A stretch of 64,000 nt of DNA from Pleurotus djamor (taxonomy: Eukaryota > Basidiomycota > Agaricomycetes > Agaricales > Pleurotaceae), in contig JAPEVF010000097.1 in the NCBI GenBank assembly GCA_029747585.1, positions 49,282 through 113,281 of the forward strand, in the 5' to 3' direction. How positions within the stretch are numbered: position 1 is the first letter of the stretch; the number at the start of each line of letters is the position of its first letter. The translations under genes were made by a program, and so were the position numbers. Shown here in pieces: positions 32,374-43,992 of this stretch. The notes beneath the pieces were generated by a model. The model worked only from the letters and a program-made list of their open reading frames with translations. It did no database searches and had not been told where the DNA came from.

Positions 32374-34022
32374 CTATCTTGACAGAAGTGAGTCCTTGCT
32401 CCCGTGCTGAGCGTTACGGTGTGGCCGCTGTATAGGGCTGGGACTCGAGCTCGAATTTGAGTGGGAATAACTCATGGTACGGGCGAATCGCCCGGGTTCA
32501 AAAGGTGGCGCCTTACTAGACAGCGTCGAGTTCGACGCGTTGGGCAATTGGTTTGGAGAAGTGCCATAGGCAAAGCCAGAGTTGGGTGGTGGGTGGGACG
32601 AATTCCCAGAGCCAGAATGGGACCGATGGTGCGACGGTCGATTATGGGAATGCTGGGGTTGTTGTCCAGGAGTTGATCGGGAGGAGACAGGCGTCACAGG
32701 ATTGTGGTTTGAGTTGACGGATGATCGTCGAGACGGCCGCACTGGCGTCCATTGAGACCTAGGAGCGTGTTGTTGTTGGGGTCGACTTATGATGCCGGGG
32801 GATTGAAAATTAGGGTTCCAATCGTCCTCTTCAAGCAGGAATGTGGAAGCCTGGACGTGAGACTCCATCTCCAATTTTTCAATCTCTTCCTCGACCTCCC
32901 TCAACTGCGCCTCCAGGTCGGGTATGACAGTGCCTTCCAACTTCTCTTTCTTCCCATTCAACTTGTCCATCCGATGCCCCAGACCCGTGAGCTCACCCTT
33001 CAGAGTGTCGATTTTCTTCTTGTCGATTTCGTTCTCCTTTTCGAGCTCTCGCTTTTTACGCTCGGCTAGCGCTTTGACTTTGGCGTACTCTTCCTCTTTC
33101 AGCTTGCGTTGTTCGCGCAAGCCTGGCAGAGCCTCCTCGACCTCGTGTAGTTTATCCTGGATCCCCGTAGTTGCAGCCTGCGCGCGTTTGACCGCTTCTT
33201 GAAGTGCCAGAACTTTCTGACGCGCTCGGAGTTCCGAAGCGGCATTCTTCTCCGACGTGCGTTTGAGAATGTCGATCTCTGACCTCAGGGCGGCGTCGGC
33301 TTTCTGAGAATCACGTCGAGCGACTTTGAGGTTAGCAGACAAGGTTTCGTGTTCCGAGTTGAGGGACGTCAAGGTGCTTTGGAGTTGTGCCAGTCGTTCT
33401 TCCAATGTAACGGTCTGCACTTGCGCGGTGGGGTTTGACGGCGTGGAAGGGGTAGGCAAACTAGCTTCAGGAGATTGAACGGGCGTCGTCTCGGCAGGTT
33501 CTGATTCTGCTCAGCCGTTGTCAGACCTCATCCACAAGTTGTGTAACAATTTAGGCCTCAGGACTCACCTCCAGTGACCACTTGTCTCCGCATGCTCTGT
33601 CCACCTTGGACCAACCCAAGGTCGATATCATATTGTCTTCCGGGCATCAACGCGTAGATAATGATAATAGCTTCGTCCATCTTGTCATCGACATGGAAAA
33701 TAACCTTCGACCAAGGATTTCCATTCACGTTGACCGACAAACCCTTGGCGAGGGCATCAGCAATGATCGCACGACCACTTCCATTAGCTACGAGGCCATC
33801 TTCGTCATTTTCGACATCCCCTTCAGCAGTGTCTTCAACCGGTTCCAAGCCAAGCGAGTCTAACGACACGTCGAGCACTCCGCGATCCGAGAACGTCGAG
33901 GCCAAGATGAACGTCACGGAGACTGAGGTGATTTCACGAACAGAAAGCGACATTCGAGCAGACCACGGGCGAACCGAGTGCCATTCTGACGGGGCCACAT
34001 CTGTGGCTGCATCGGTCAACAT
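32374..34022 (-). CDS. Coiled-coil protein with serine/proline-rich tail
   Basis: Two exons (34022 to about 33567, and about 33507 to 32374) give about 529 residues. The first ~150 residues are a compact domain with SVTFILASTFSDRGVLDVSL, SKVIFHVDDKMDEAIIIIY and MPGRQYDIDLGLVQGG. A long coiled coil follows (about residues 190-375) rich in Glu, Lys and Leu heptads, for example KEEEYAKVKALAERKKREL. The tail is low-complexity Ser/Pro/His/Asn, probably disordered. I do not recognise the family; the layout suggests a cytoplasmic scaffold or trafficking protein, but this is inference. Confidence 0.7.
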
Positions 34023-34225
34023 AAGGTGAGGGTTGCGGTGAAAAGATCATAAAAAGTGTGCCATGCTTTCGTGAAGATTCATTGCAATATGACAGAAAAT
34101 ATAGCATCGATCCCACGGTCAGTTAAGGACTCCCACGATAAGTCTAGCGAGACAGGAGTACCTAGGGACTACATAGGGCCCATATGGTTCTTCATTCCGC
34201 ATCGCTTCCAGAGGCGGGGCTAATG

Positions 34226-36372
34226 TTATGGTACGATCAGGTCGGCCTTTCTATCTTGATCAGCGTCTCTGTTAATATCAGTAGATTCCGTGCGACCGGT
34301 GCTCCCTGAAGCCATAGTGTCCAATTCAATCTCCTTATCATCAATGTCAAGGTCTACAAAGCATCCCACGTGAGTGATTGACCTAATCGCACTCTAATAA
34401 AGATATTTACCCTGGTAGAATTTGGAAACCGAGGCAGCTCCAGTAAATGTATTCGTTGAACGCAGGGCTTTTCGAGCAGTCTTTCGGAAGTTTAGCCTGA
34501 TGGGGGAAGCGAAGTTGAGGTTAAGGCTCGACAACCACGGGAAGATGGGGGACATACGTGACCAGCATGGAGTTGACGTAGACTAGAAGGAGGAGGAAGA
34601 AGCAAGTCAGCTAGCAATCCGAGTATCGGAGGTGACGTGAACGAACGTTTACTACGGATAAGGGTAAATGTGATGAAGATGAAGTTTTCCGGCAAGGTTA
34701 GCCACTGTTGGATCATTGCCGTGAGTGACCATTCCTCAGCTCCAGTTAGCGCAGAAACCTACGAGGATGAGAGTCAGAGATGACGCGCAACTATAGAAGG
34801 GCACGCCAAGTCAGAGAATTGAATCAGCGTTGGAGAGGACCCTTCCGATTTACCTAGTAAGGAAGCCGATGTTGACGGTGTACAAGATCAACTTGTTGAC
34901 GACATTTTCAGTTCTGGGGTATTTCGGTCAATGATGATCAATGCACGCCTCAAAGAATGCCGAGGCACCTTGCAAATCCCGATCTAAAATCCGGTCACTG
35001 TCATTACGCCTTCAGATATTACTTTTTGTAAGGTCGAACGTACCTTCCACGGTGTAGGTAATACCACAAGGATACCGAAATACCAATATCGCAAACCGTT
35101 GTAGCGGCCAGTTCAATGCTCCCACCAATCTAGAAATCACGAAATTATTATTTGAGGTGGATTAAGCCAATAACGAAGACCAAACCTGTCCCATTGTTTC
35201 ATGGACTGCTGCTAAAGACTTGGCGACGGTTCTGCATGAGGGTAACGGTCAATGCGCAGGGTCATGGAGTGATAAGCATTTCAAGGTTGACTCACAAGTC
35301 TCCCCAAAGCACTTTCAGAAGGGGTTGTCGGAATTCAAACATTATGAATGGATGATCAAATGATACTGACCGAAACCAAACACTTGAGAGGGACGTAAAT
35401 AGTGAGAATTGCGTCCTGAAAATCTCTAGGATCGGACATACCTAATTGTAATATTGATAAAGCGGACTGTATGGGGATCTAGGTCAATGAAAAGGAAGAC
35501 GAACGACCGGGTCTGCTCACCAAAGCGATGATCACGGCTTTCGCGCCATTGACTGGGGTAGACGTTTAGCGTCGCTTTGTGTTCTGTGAAGAAGAAACAG
35601 GCCTATGCTCACGGGCAGAAACGCGGAGAATGTATAGACTGGAAACTTGTTAGAATGAAGCGTTCAGCGACAAAGAGATCGCAGACTTCGTACCATTGAA
35701 CAGCGCTCGTTATCAGATACTATCCGGAATACCAATCAGCAATGGGAGCTAAAGACGCGTCAAGTGACACTCACTGTGCCAATTATGGACGCCTATGCGC
35801 CGATCACGGACCGAGCGCGTGTTAGCGAATTATATGACCACATTGGTATAGGACATACCCCGAGGGCCCTGCATGAAGTGAATGAGAATACACAACGGGA
35901 AGGATACACCGAAAGAGCAAGCTCACCAGTGAAATGAGGGCAGCCCTTCATATCTTTCCGGTAATCTGCAGTAAATATACCAGAAGTGTACGACCTCTGC
36001 CACCATTACCATATGGAAGGTGTCAACGATCCTAGAAAGTAAGTTAGCCGTTTAACTACATAGCGAGAGTGAAGAAAAGTCGGGAGACTTACAAGGAAAA
36101 CCAGACAAGGTAGCGAAGGATGGCCTTGTCGTTTGGATACTGACGAAAGTAAACGACAGTTTGAGAGAGGGTGATTCCGAAAAGACTGTTGTCCCTCAGT
36201 GGTCAGCGTTAGGAATGGACTACAGAGGGGCACTTACAAGCAGTCGATCATCATGCCTTCGGGCAGAAATTTTAGGATTTGAGACAAGAGCAGATCAGGG
36301 CGGTTTGGACGTACCCACAATGAAGGGGCCATAGAGGACGCTCAGTTCAATGAAGACTTGACTGTCGGCCAT
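34226..36372 (-). CDS. DUF6534-type multi-pass membrane protein
   Basis: About ten or more small exons. The start MADSQVFIELSVLYGPFIVG is at 36372, followed by SLFGITLSQTVVYFRQYPND, LRYLVWFS and IVDTFHMVMVAEVVHFWYIY, the pattern of the DUF6534 family of mushroom membrane proteins (about seven helices). The C-terminal part has EEWSLTAMIQQWLTLPENFIFITF, LNFRKTARKALRS and a short polar tail DLDIDDKEIELD to the stop at 34226-34228. Exons between 34.8 and 35.9 kb were not all joined. The function of the family is unknown; it lies next to the acyl-lipid gene group. Confidence 0.65.
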
Positions 36373-37123
36373 TCTGGAGGGACTGGGTGGAGAGTCCAGA
36401 CGCGTTGAAGATGACCGTCACTGTTATACGCAGCAAACGAGTCCAGAAGAGCAATCAAGCTTCGCAGATCACGNCCCCCCATGTGTAGCCACGGTTATGG
36501 TTACGGGTGGGGTATGAGAATAAGCACTAAATCCGTTGCGATTTGGGCATGATATTCCACGGTTTCTCCTTTAGTTCCTGAGATTAATCCGCGACAACAA
36601 AAATAGGTAGGCGAGAGGGGGTCACCCGGGGTCCTTGCGAACGAGACGCTTCACGGAGCCCGCCGCTATTTTAGGCCAGTGAAAAATGTTTTCCTAAGCA
36701 ACCCAGGATGGTTGTGGATGGCATCAGCAATCACAAGGAAGAGTTTAGCGTATATAGGCACATAGAACGCAAAGAAAGAGTCCAGCGTAGAATAGAAGAA
36801 CGCCGGCTGGATGACGGTTTGGGAATGGTTCGAAAGGCTACAGTCCTAGTGGGGAAATCAGTAAATGCTAGAACATGGCGCTCCGGTCGGTTAGTGAGCC
36901 GATCGTCTCAGTTATTACTCTATGTGAGCATCTGAACGTTGCGATTAAGCAAGGCTCATACTTCGCCTTGGGCTGTGGCACTGTGATGCATGATGTTGCT
37001 GTGATGGTTGTCTGAACCGGTTGCGTGATTGAATTTGGAGCGATGGGGCGCTGACTTCGAAAACACACGAATTTTGAAAGTCAGCGGCGATATATAGGAA
37101 TGTACAGGGGTTTTCCTTCGAAA
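36373..37123. other. Gene-free stretch
   Basis: About 750 bp between the DUF6534 gene start and the desaturase stop. No motif-bearing frame was found. A run of seven bases with N at 36474 (NCCCCCC) is another homopolymer ambiguity. Confidence 0.4.
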
Positions 37124-39089
37124 CTATTCAATCAACTTGGCCACTCGCAAGTCCAGCATCTTTCGGCGCGCCGCCTGAGAGTGACGATTGATACGGGCAT
37201 TAAAAGCACTGCTAGCTTCTCCGCTGCGCTCCCTATTGATCGCATATAACTTGAGAATGCTGGCACCTCCAGGCTACCCAGAAGTTATCAGCCAAAGTGA
37301 TCATTGATGCACTACCAAAGAAAACTCACATGCTCAGGCACGTAATCAGTCGCATCGACCACGTATCCATCTATCAGGATCATGCATGAACTTTCTTTCG
37401 AAGACGTACGTTTGAGCGCATCATGCGGAGACTGGCGATAAGCCACTTCGAAGGATCCCAAGCAAGGAGCGACGGGTCTGAACGATAATCGTATGGGAAC
37501 GCGTGCTGTTGAGCGCTGACGTTTAGCCCAAAAAATGTTGGACTCGGGCCACGACCTACGTGCTATATCGGTATGTTAGGTTCTATCAGCACCCGGCGAG
37601 GCGAAAACTCACATAGTTGTGGTTTCCCTCCCCAGCCACTAAGAGAGCGACGATCTGGGGAGAGGTGTCAAGATGAGGAAATGAACACTATTTTACAGGC
37701 ATACCCAATTAGTTCTCGAGGTGTCTTCATCTGTATACGGCTGCAAGCCATCGTAATGAGCCAACCTGTCGCGGACGAATCATGAAGGTCACATCAATTG
37801 CAAGGGAAAGAGACACAAACGAGTTGACGAGGAAAATACAGTGCCAAACTAAGAAATATTTGATTGACCTCGAGTGAGGGTTCGACAACGGGTGACACTC
37901 ACTCATCAGTCGGGCCACGAGCCCAGCCCAGACGAAAGCGCCAATAGGATCGTTCCAAAGTCTTCCGATGATCGCAGGAAGGATAAACCCAGATATCAGA
38001 GCAAGTGGGACTGGATTATAACAACGCCAGACGGGCAAGATCAGACACACGGAGGACATCGCAGAGCCTATTGCAGTCGGTCTCACCGTAATATTTGTGC
38101 TGCAGCCTAACAACTAAGAAAAGTGAGAACGAATAGAGTAGAGTAAGTCTCGGCAATGAATGATTATGGTTGTTGATAATTTATCAAAGATAAACTCACC
38201 TTCATCCGCTTCGAGATCACTGCGATCTACCCAGGCCATGCGCTCGTAGTTTGGTTTGAAAAATATCCACCCCATGTGGGCGTAGAACATTCCCCGTGTC
38301 GCCGAGTAGCTAAATCAGCGTTAGGCACATTGGCGCGAGGTCAGTCAATACTCTACGCGTCACGTACGGGTCATGGACTGGGTCATCTGTATAGCGCTAT
38401 ATAAATTTACGACGTCATAGGAACCCATAGGTTAGTCAACACATCAAGCATCAAGGTTGATGCAAACGAAGCTCGTACTTACATGGTGTAAGCGGTGTCT
38501 CAAGCACCTAGAAACAGTATCAACCGAAGTGTCAATGTCATTCGCATGGCCCACGTCAGTGATGCCGGCGGAAACAGGCACTTACCACCACTAAGTACAT
38601 ATTTATCATTCGCATCCAAGGGTTCAAGCGAAATTCAGTCGTTGCTTTAGAATGTGTTGAGAGAAGTAATTTCTTTGATGCACCCACCTTGACCGAGCCC
38701 TGGAAACCCATGGTTCCCAGAACCGCTAATACCGTCCGGACGCCGAGACCGGCTTCAAACGACCGATGAGACCACAGGCGGTGATAACCTACAGTGATGC
38801 TGGGGAGGAAACGGTTGAATTAGCTATTGAATGAACTGTTTCGAATTTCGGGGAGAGCGGCTTACCCGAAGGTGGCGAGCTGCCAGATCGCGAAAGTGAG
38901 CCATAGTGTTTGAGACGGGGTAGCAGAGACGGGGTAATAGTAGACCCCGAAAGCAGCGCCGATGTGAACAAGCACGAAGAAACTGGCGTTGCCCCACCAA
39001 ATTTGCTGGCGCTTAGGTAGAGGAGAAGACTGCGTGATTGCTACGGTTGGCGGTGCCGAACTTTGCATGGTCGACTTAGAGCGTCTCAT
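37124..39089 (-). CDS. Acyl-CoA delta-9 desaturase (OLE1-like) with C-terminal cytochrome b5
   Basis: ER enzyme that puts the first double bond into palmitoyl/stearoyl-CoA. N-terminal helices (ASFFVLVHIGAAFGVYYY) precede histidine box 1 GYHRLWSHRSF. Box 2 (LRHRLHHRYTDDPVHDPYSATRG) is built from several exons, including one of five bases. YAHMGWIFFKPNYE follows, then WHCIFLVNSLAHY, LVAGEGNHNY and the box 3 tail AFPYDYR. A b5 domain (LIDGYVVDATDYVPEHPGG) ends the protein at 37124-37126. Between WDPSKWLIASL and the b5 domain the frame must change near 37.40-37.45 kb; I could not resolve this. Start is 39089 or the in-frame ATG at 39068. Confidence 0.88.
38586..38590 (-). other. Five-base microexon of the desaturase gene
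   Basis: On the minus strand TGGTG is bordered by TTAG on the left and GTAAGTGCC on the right. It supplies the second W of KWW and two bases of the next codon, giving SVKWWCLRHRLHH, which exactly completes histidine box 2. Without it the frame cannot connect the flanking exons. Confidence 0.75.
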
Positions 39090-39324
39090 TCTCTGCGTTG
39101 GCGGATATATATACCAAGACGACTTATTGTTCCCAAGAAATCAAGAAGCTGGTGATCCCGTCATCCCATCTCTTCAACTGCTGTTATAGGGCGGTGATTT
39201 GAACCGATTCTATCACGGACATCCGACCACTTCGCGAGGTTCGTCACTCCTGCAAGGGCTTCCGGTAGGTATCGGAGTAGGATGGGGATATCATTGTAAA
39301 GCGCCTTTGAGCGAAGGTTACATA

Positions 39325-41504
39325 TTATAACTCGGAAGCTGTTTGGGAAATGAGCATAGCTGCTTTGTCTGACAAGGGCTCCATTTTGAAGTCGAACGGA
39401 CGTGGACGACTAAGAGACACTCGTCAGTGTCATATAAAGTGTGACGATAGCTGGGGCCTGGTTACGCACCTAAAAAGTCCACTGCTATACTCAACTTTGG
39501 GCTCAACTTCCTCCCCATTTTCATTTGTTAATTTACTGAGTTTGTATACCGAAATGACAGAAGCAATGACGATCCAAATAGTGTCGATTGCCAGAAACCT
39601 CCCTGGGCAAATTCTACGACGGGAAATCAATGGTTGTCGCCCAATCTAGGACACCAAGGTGACATACCTCCTTCCAAAGCCAAAGACCGTCTCTGGGACT
39701 GGGTTTATACCAAGGTCGTCATTTCTCTTCCTGTCAAGGAATCTATCTGGGTTGAAGGCATCAGGGTCTGGGAACACTTGTGGGTCGTGTGTGATAGCCC
39801 TACTAGATGTCAAGATACCGTCGACAACAAGTTGTCCAAGACTCACCATATGTTCCCGAGGACGGTTGTTCCTTTGGGTATCGAGTAATTCCTATATTCA
39901 TCGTCCCTCTCATCGATGTAATGCGCTAGCGAGAGGTTTACAGCCGGGCGCCATCTCAGACACTCCCAAACCACGCACTCCAGATAAGGAAGTTTTCCTT
40001 CGTCGCGATCTTTGAAAGTGGGAAGTCGGTCGCCAGCGTGAACGATTTGCTGGAGTTCACGCCGAAGTTTTTCCTGGACTTCGGGGTGAAGGACCATGAC
40101 GAGAAAGAAGGTGACCAGAGTGGACAGGGTCTGAATTGTTACGCGTTATGGTTAACGTGGCCGATACATTTCAAAGAGAGTCATACCGTGTCTGACCCAG
40201 CTGTGAAGGTGGTCAGTAAACGTATTGCAGAGTTTGTGTCGCTGACCTGCGTAAGCGGTCGCAGCCACATCTTTGATAACTGTCTGTCTCTCCATATCTT
40301 TCTCGGGTCCATCGCGAAACCAAGCTTCAAGCTCCGTCGTAGTGATGCACGCCTCAGCGGTTCCAAGTTCCTAGAATACAAGAACATCCATGCTCCGAAA
40401 GCGAGGTAACCAATAACGTCCTTACCAATCGTTTCTTGACCATATCAAACGGCGTGTTGAGCATCCTCACGGCGTGTACTTTCCACTGTCTGGCTTTTCG
40501 CTTGAATTCCGCCCCTGGCATCCATTCAGGAACATATTTGACTGTACGAACGAGGGTTAGGTTACAAGTGAACGTGAACACTTTGTGTCACTTTGTGACG
40601 CACGGATTGGGATGTAGTCCACCATGTAGGTGCCGAAATTGCCGCTTTGAGCAATGCCGGTCAGAGCCTGGTCAGCGAGGCTAACGTATTCATCGCCTTG
40701 CTCAGCGACGTGATGGCCGTAGCATATCTCCAAAACGATTGCAGCCGTTGTCCTGCGTCTCAGCTCAACTTGAGAGTTAAAAAGGTACAATTCAAGGACT
40801 TGCCTTCGAATATGATGGTCTAGACGGGCCCAATCGTGCTGGAGATTTCGCAGCAAGATATGGGTATGTTTGAGTTGGATTGCGTGGTAGTCAGAGACGG
40901 TTTTGGCCTAGTAGCTGGTGATCAGCTGGGGACAATGGGCGAAGTAATCAACCTCACTTGGAAATACTTGTGAAACATGGTTCGATGTTGCTTGTACCAT
41001 GAATTATATGGCAATCCCGAGAAGAGGAAGCCAAAGCCCATCCTGAAGAACACATCCTGGTCAAATTCAAGCATAACCGTGCTCTCCCCGGATGTCACCT
41101 ACAAGTCTGCTTGCATGGTTCTGACTGGTCGCGAGGAATAAATCGCACTGCGCTTCTCAAGCAAGTCTTGAGCTGCCTCCGCAGAGTTGAGGACGAGTAA
41201 AGGGTTCCGGAAGACATTGAGAAAGATGATATCACCTAGAAAGAAGTTCAAGCAAAGTTCAAGGATGAGCAATTTCGAAACGAAGAGTGGGCGCTTCACC
41301 ATATGTCTCCTTCCACTTGGCGTACGTCAACCATGGATATTGTTTGGGCATGTCAATTCCCTTCAACCCCATCCCCGTCCACGACGTAGCAGGCCCAGGA
41401 GGGTATTTCCTCGAGCTTCCAGCACGGGTGGCCCATTTCCGCAGTAAGACGTATATGAAAGCGCCTAAAGTCAGCCCAGCGAGCCACATCAACGTCGCCG
41501 ACAT
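39325..41504 (-). CDS. Cytochrome P450 monooxygenase
   Basis: Membrane-anchored haem monooxygenase of the type abundant in mushrooms. The N-terminal anchor is LMWLAGLTLGAFIYVLLRKW, followed by the proline-rich KYPPGPATSW. Further elements are AAQDLLEKRSAIYSSRP, the I-helix AGSDT near 40.19 kb, the K-helix ECLRWRP (ExxR), FNPDRFLD, and the haem loop FGFGRRICPGRF split by an intron. The last exon encodes RPRPFDFKMEPLSDKAA with stop at 39325-39327. About ten introns, no break seen. Start is ATG 41504. The substrate is unknown; the neighbours suggest an acyl chain. Confidence 0.88.
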
Positions 41505-41932
41505 TGGAATCCGAAAGCAAGGTTTCAAGCTTAGGTGTACCGACGAGGGTATCGCGACAGAGCTTACGGCACCGGTATGAGCATGAGAAGCGCTAGCTCA
41601 AGTGGGTCGAGAACACCAATGGAGATGGCTTCTTGAGTCCCTGGGGGTCGACCACTTCGCAAGCCTTTCCACCGGAAATGTTGGCTTCGCAATTTCTTGA
41701 TGATCACCCAAGGTGGAGATAGACATATACTTCTCTGATTTGTCTCCTTTCAAGAATCGCACGATTGATCAAGAACTTCCATGTTCCGAACGATGCGTGA
41801 GTTTCCTGGGTTCCATTTTTCGTGGGTCAAGCTTGAATTCATTCGGTGTCACAGTGGGCGTCCGTCTCTAGTTTCCAGTTACTGCCCTTTCTCAGTGAGC
41901 CCCAGTTATCGCAAAAATTGAAGCAGAGAACA
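41505..41932. promoter_or_regulatory. Divergent promoter region, P450 and hydrolase
   Basis: About 430 bp between two divergent start codons. It must hold both promoters. I could not identify specific sites; no gene was found in it. Confidence 0.45.
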
Positions 41933-43273
41933 ATGAAGCGTCGTACAATCACCATACCGCCGTCCCCCTCTTCTCCGTTCTTCGTTCAGGCTCTACAATA
42001 CACTCCTGAGCCAGAGTATACGGGCGATGACGGGCTGACGCTGTTGCTGTTCCATGCAATGAACCTCCATAAAGAGACGTTCGATGTCATGGTTAGAAGT
42101 TTACTCAGCAAGGGGACGATGAACTCTGGTGGTGGTGTCAAGATCAGGGATGTATGGACCCTAGGTTTGATTCTACGCCAACATTTACATGCGTATCCAC
42201 TCATCCCTGCATCATAGACAATCCCAATCACGGGCTGAGTGCGAGCTTGAATGCCCATATCCTAGACAATGAAGAATGGAAAGACAAATGGGGTGCTATT
42301 TATTACGCCCAAGCTGCCTATTCACTCCTCTCTACCACCTCATATGGCCTGAACTTCAAGACGCGCAATATTGTCGGGATAGCGCACTCTGCTGGCGCAA
42401 CGTCCTTGTAGCTATTCCCTTCATCTGCGTTTCTCTTTCATTCACGAACCTTCCAGGATGCTTCTTCAAACTCTGCAGCCTCCGATCCCTTTTGTCGCAG
42501 TGGTGCTTATGGAACCAGGATTGCTCCCGCCGACGCACCCGTCCTCAAAGTCCTTACCGGAGCTGTTCGTGAAGATGGCTTTGTCGAAGCGAAGCAAGTG
42601 GTCCAGTAGATCCGAGGCTGCGAGTGACCTGCGAAGTAAAGCCACTTATAGAGCATGGAACGAGGATGTATTCAACGAATTCATCGCAAGTCCAATCGCT
42701 CCCCTGATTCATGGGTAGAAAGATGACGTTTTCGATGTTCCTCAGAGATGTGCCTTGCGAGAAGTGGATGCCTCGGGTACCGTCTCGTTAGCCTGTTCGC
42801 CGCAACAAGAAGCTGTATGTGTGTATTTTCCGCTTCTCCCTCACCGTTCTAATTTGAAACGCACCCAGGCTCATTACAAAAACCCTGATATCGTGCTTCC
42901 ACCATCAGAGATCTTCGAGCGTATTGCTAAAGATGATCATGTTCCTATCCACCTGATTGAAGTCAGGAAGGATGAATACAAGTGAGTGATCGTTCCCAGA
43001 CGGATCCGGTCTCCCTGACGCAAACTGCCATTACAGAGGCAAGTCAGATGCCATGAAGCAATATCACATCGATGTTGTATCGAAGACCAAGAGTGGGAGC
43101 GTGCGGTACATGGAGAAAGGTGGACATCTTGTAAGTGTTATCTTTGGCTCGCAAAGCAAACGGAATATCAATTGTTCCTTCAGTGGCCACAAACGGAGCC
43201 CGTTCTCGCCGCAGAGGTCTTGATATCGGCGCTGGCCAAGATCCATCCTCCCGGTCGTCCTGCCAAGCTATAA
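41933..43273 (+). CDS. Alpha/beta hydrolase
   Basis: Serine hydrolase fold. Start MKRRTITIPP at 41933; the first strand region LTLLLFHAMNLHKETFD has the oxyanion HxxN context, and the nucleophile elbow reads VGIAHSAGATSL (AHSAG instead of GHSxG). Later exons carry VVLMEPGLLP, AHYKNPDIVLPPSEIFERI, VPIHLIEV and the C-terminal PQTEPVLAAEVLISALAK; the catalytic His lies in EKGGHL. An in-frame TAG at 42716-42718 interrupts HG-KDDVF, with the frame unchanged after it. A nonsense mutation or a base error would explain it. Substrate unknown. Confidence 0.75.
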
Positions 43274-43992
43274 ATACCAACATTCCCGAATATGTCCCCC
43301 TTGGTTTAAAAATTGATTGAAGTGTATGACCAGCCGCGTTGCTCATACCGACGCTTTGGCCTAAATGAGGCAATACCGATGATTGTGGCGTCGCAGTGAC
43401 GTCTGAGTACGTCGACATATATTCTGGACAAGTCGACCAGCTGGGTTCACTGCTCGCCTTTCAGCGCCAGCCCGGGGGCCGTTCTCGTCGGTCGACCGCA
43501 TGCGAGGTTATTGTCGAAAGAAGCAATCCTGGAACTTCCTCAACCCCGTGTGCAAGACTCGGTGACGATGCCACGACAATGCTCCTATTGCGGAGCGCAA
43601 GAAATCATATCAGAACGCCCATCTGATAGTATTCATGGCCTGCGACGAAACTTTACTTACCGCGGCATCTGTGCGCTTCCTTGTGGAATGGAATGAACTA
43701 TGTAGCGTGTAATTTCGACTGCGTTGGCGCAGAGTGGTTACGATTGATCGCCATCTGTTCGCGGAGACAAGGAACCCGTTGGGTCCAACTTCTTGTTGAC
43801 TACCCCCTCCACTAGATCCGATACGTGACTCACGGAAAGCTCCCGCCGTCGACGAGATGAACTGATTTGGCGACAATAAACAGCGCATTATATACCGCCT
43901 GCATGAACCCGACGATAAATTTTGGACTATAAATATCCAGCAACTCTTCGTGTTTCCCTTTCGCCCTCATCCAACCACCGAACCCCCAGGAT
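43274..43992. other. Gene-free stretch
   Basis: About 720 bp between the hydrolase stop and the CFA synthase start. Short frames on both strands show no motif. The right part is the probable CFA synthase promoter. Confidence 0.4.

Noticed and set aside
43396..43700. Overlapping plus-strand frames with CSYCGA
   Set aside because: No start context, no motif beyond one CxxC and no exon continuity.
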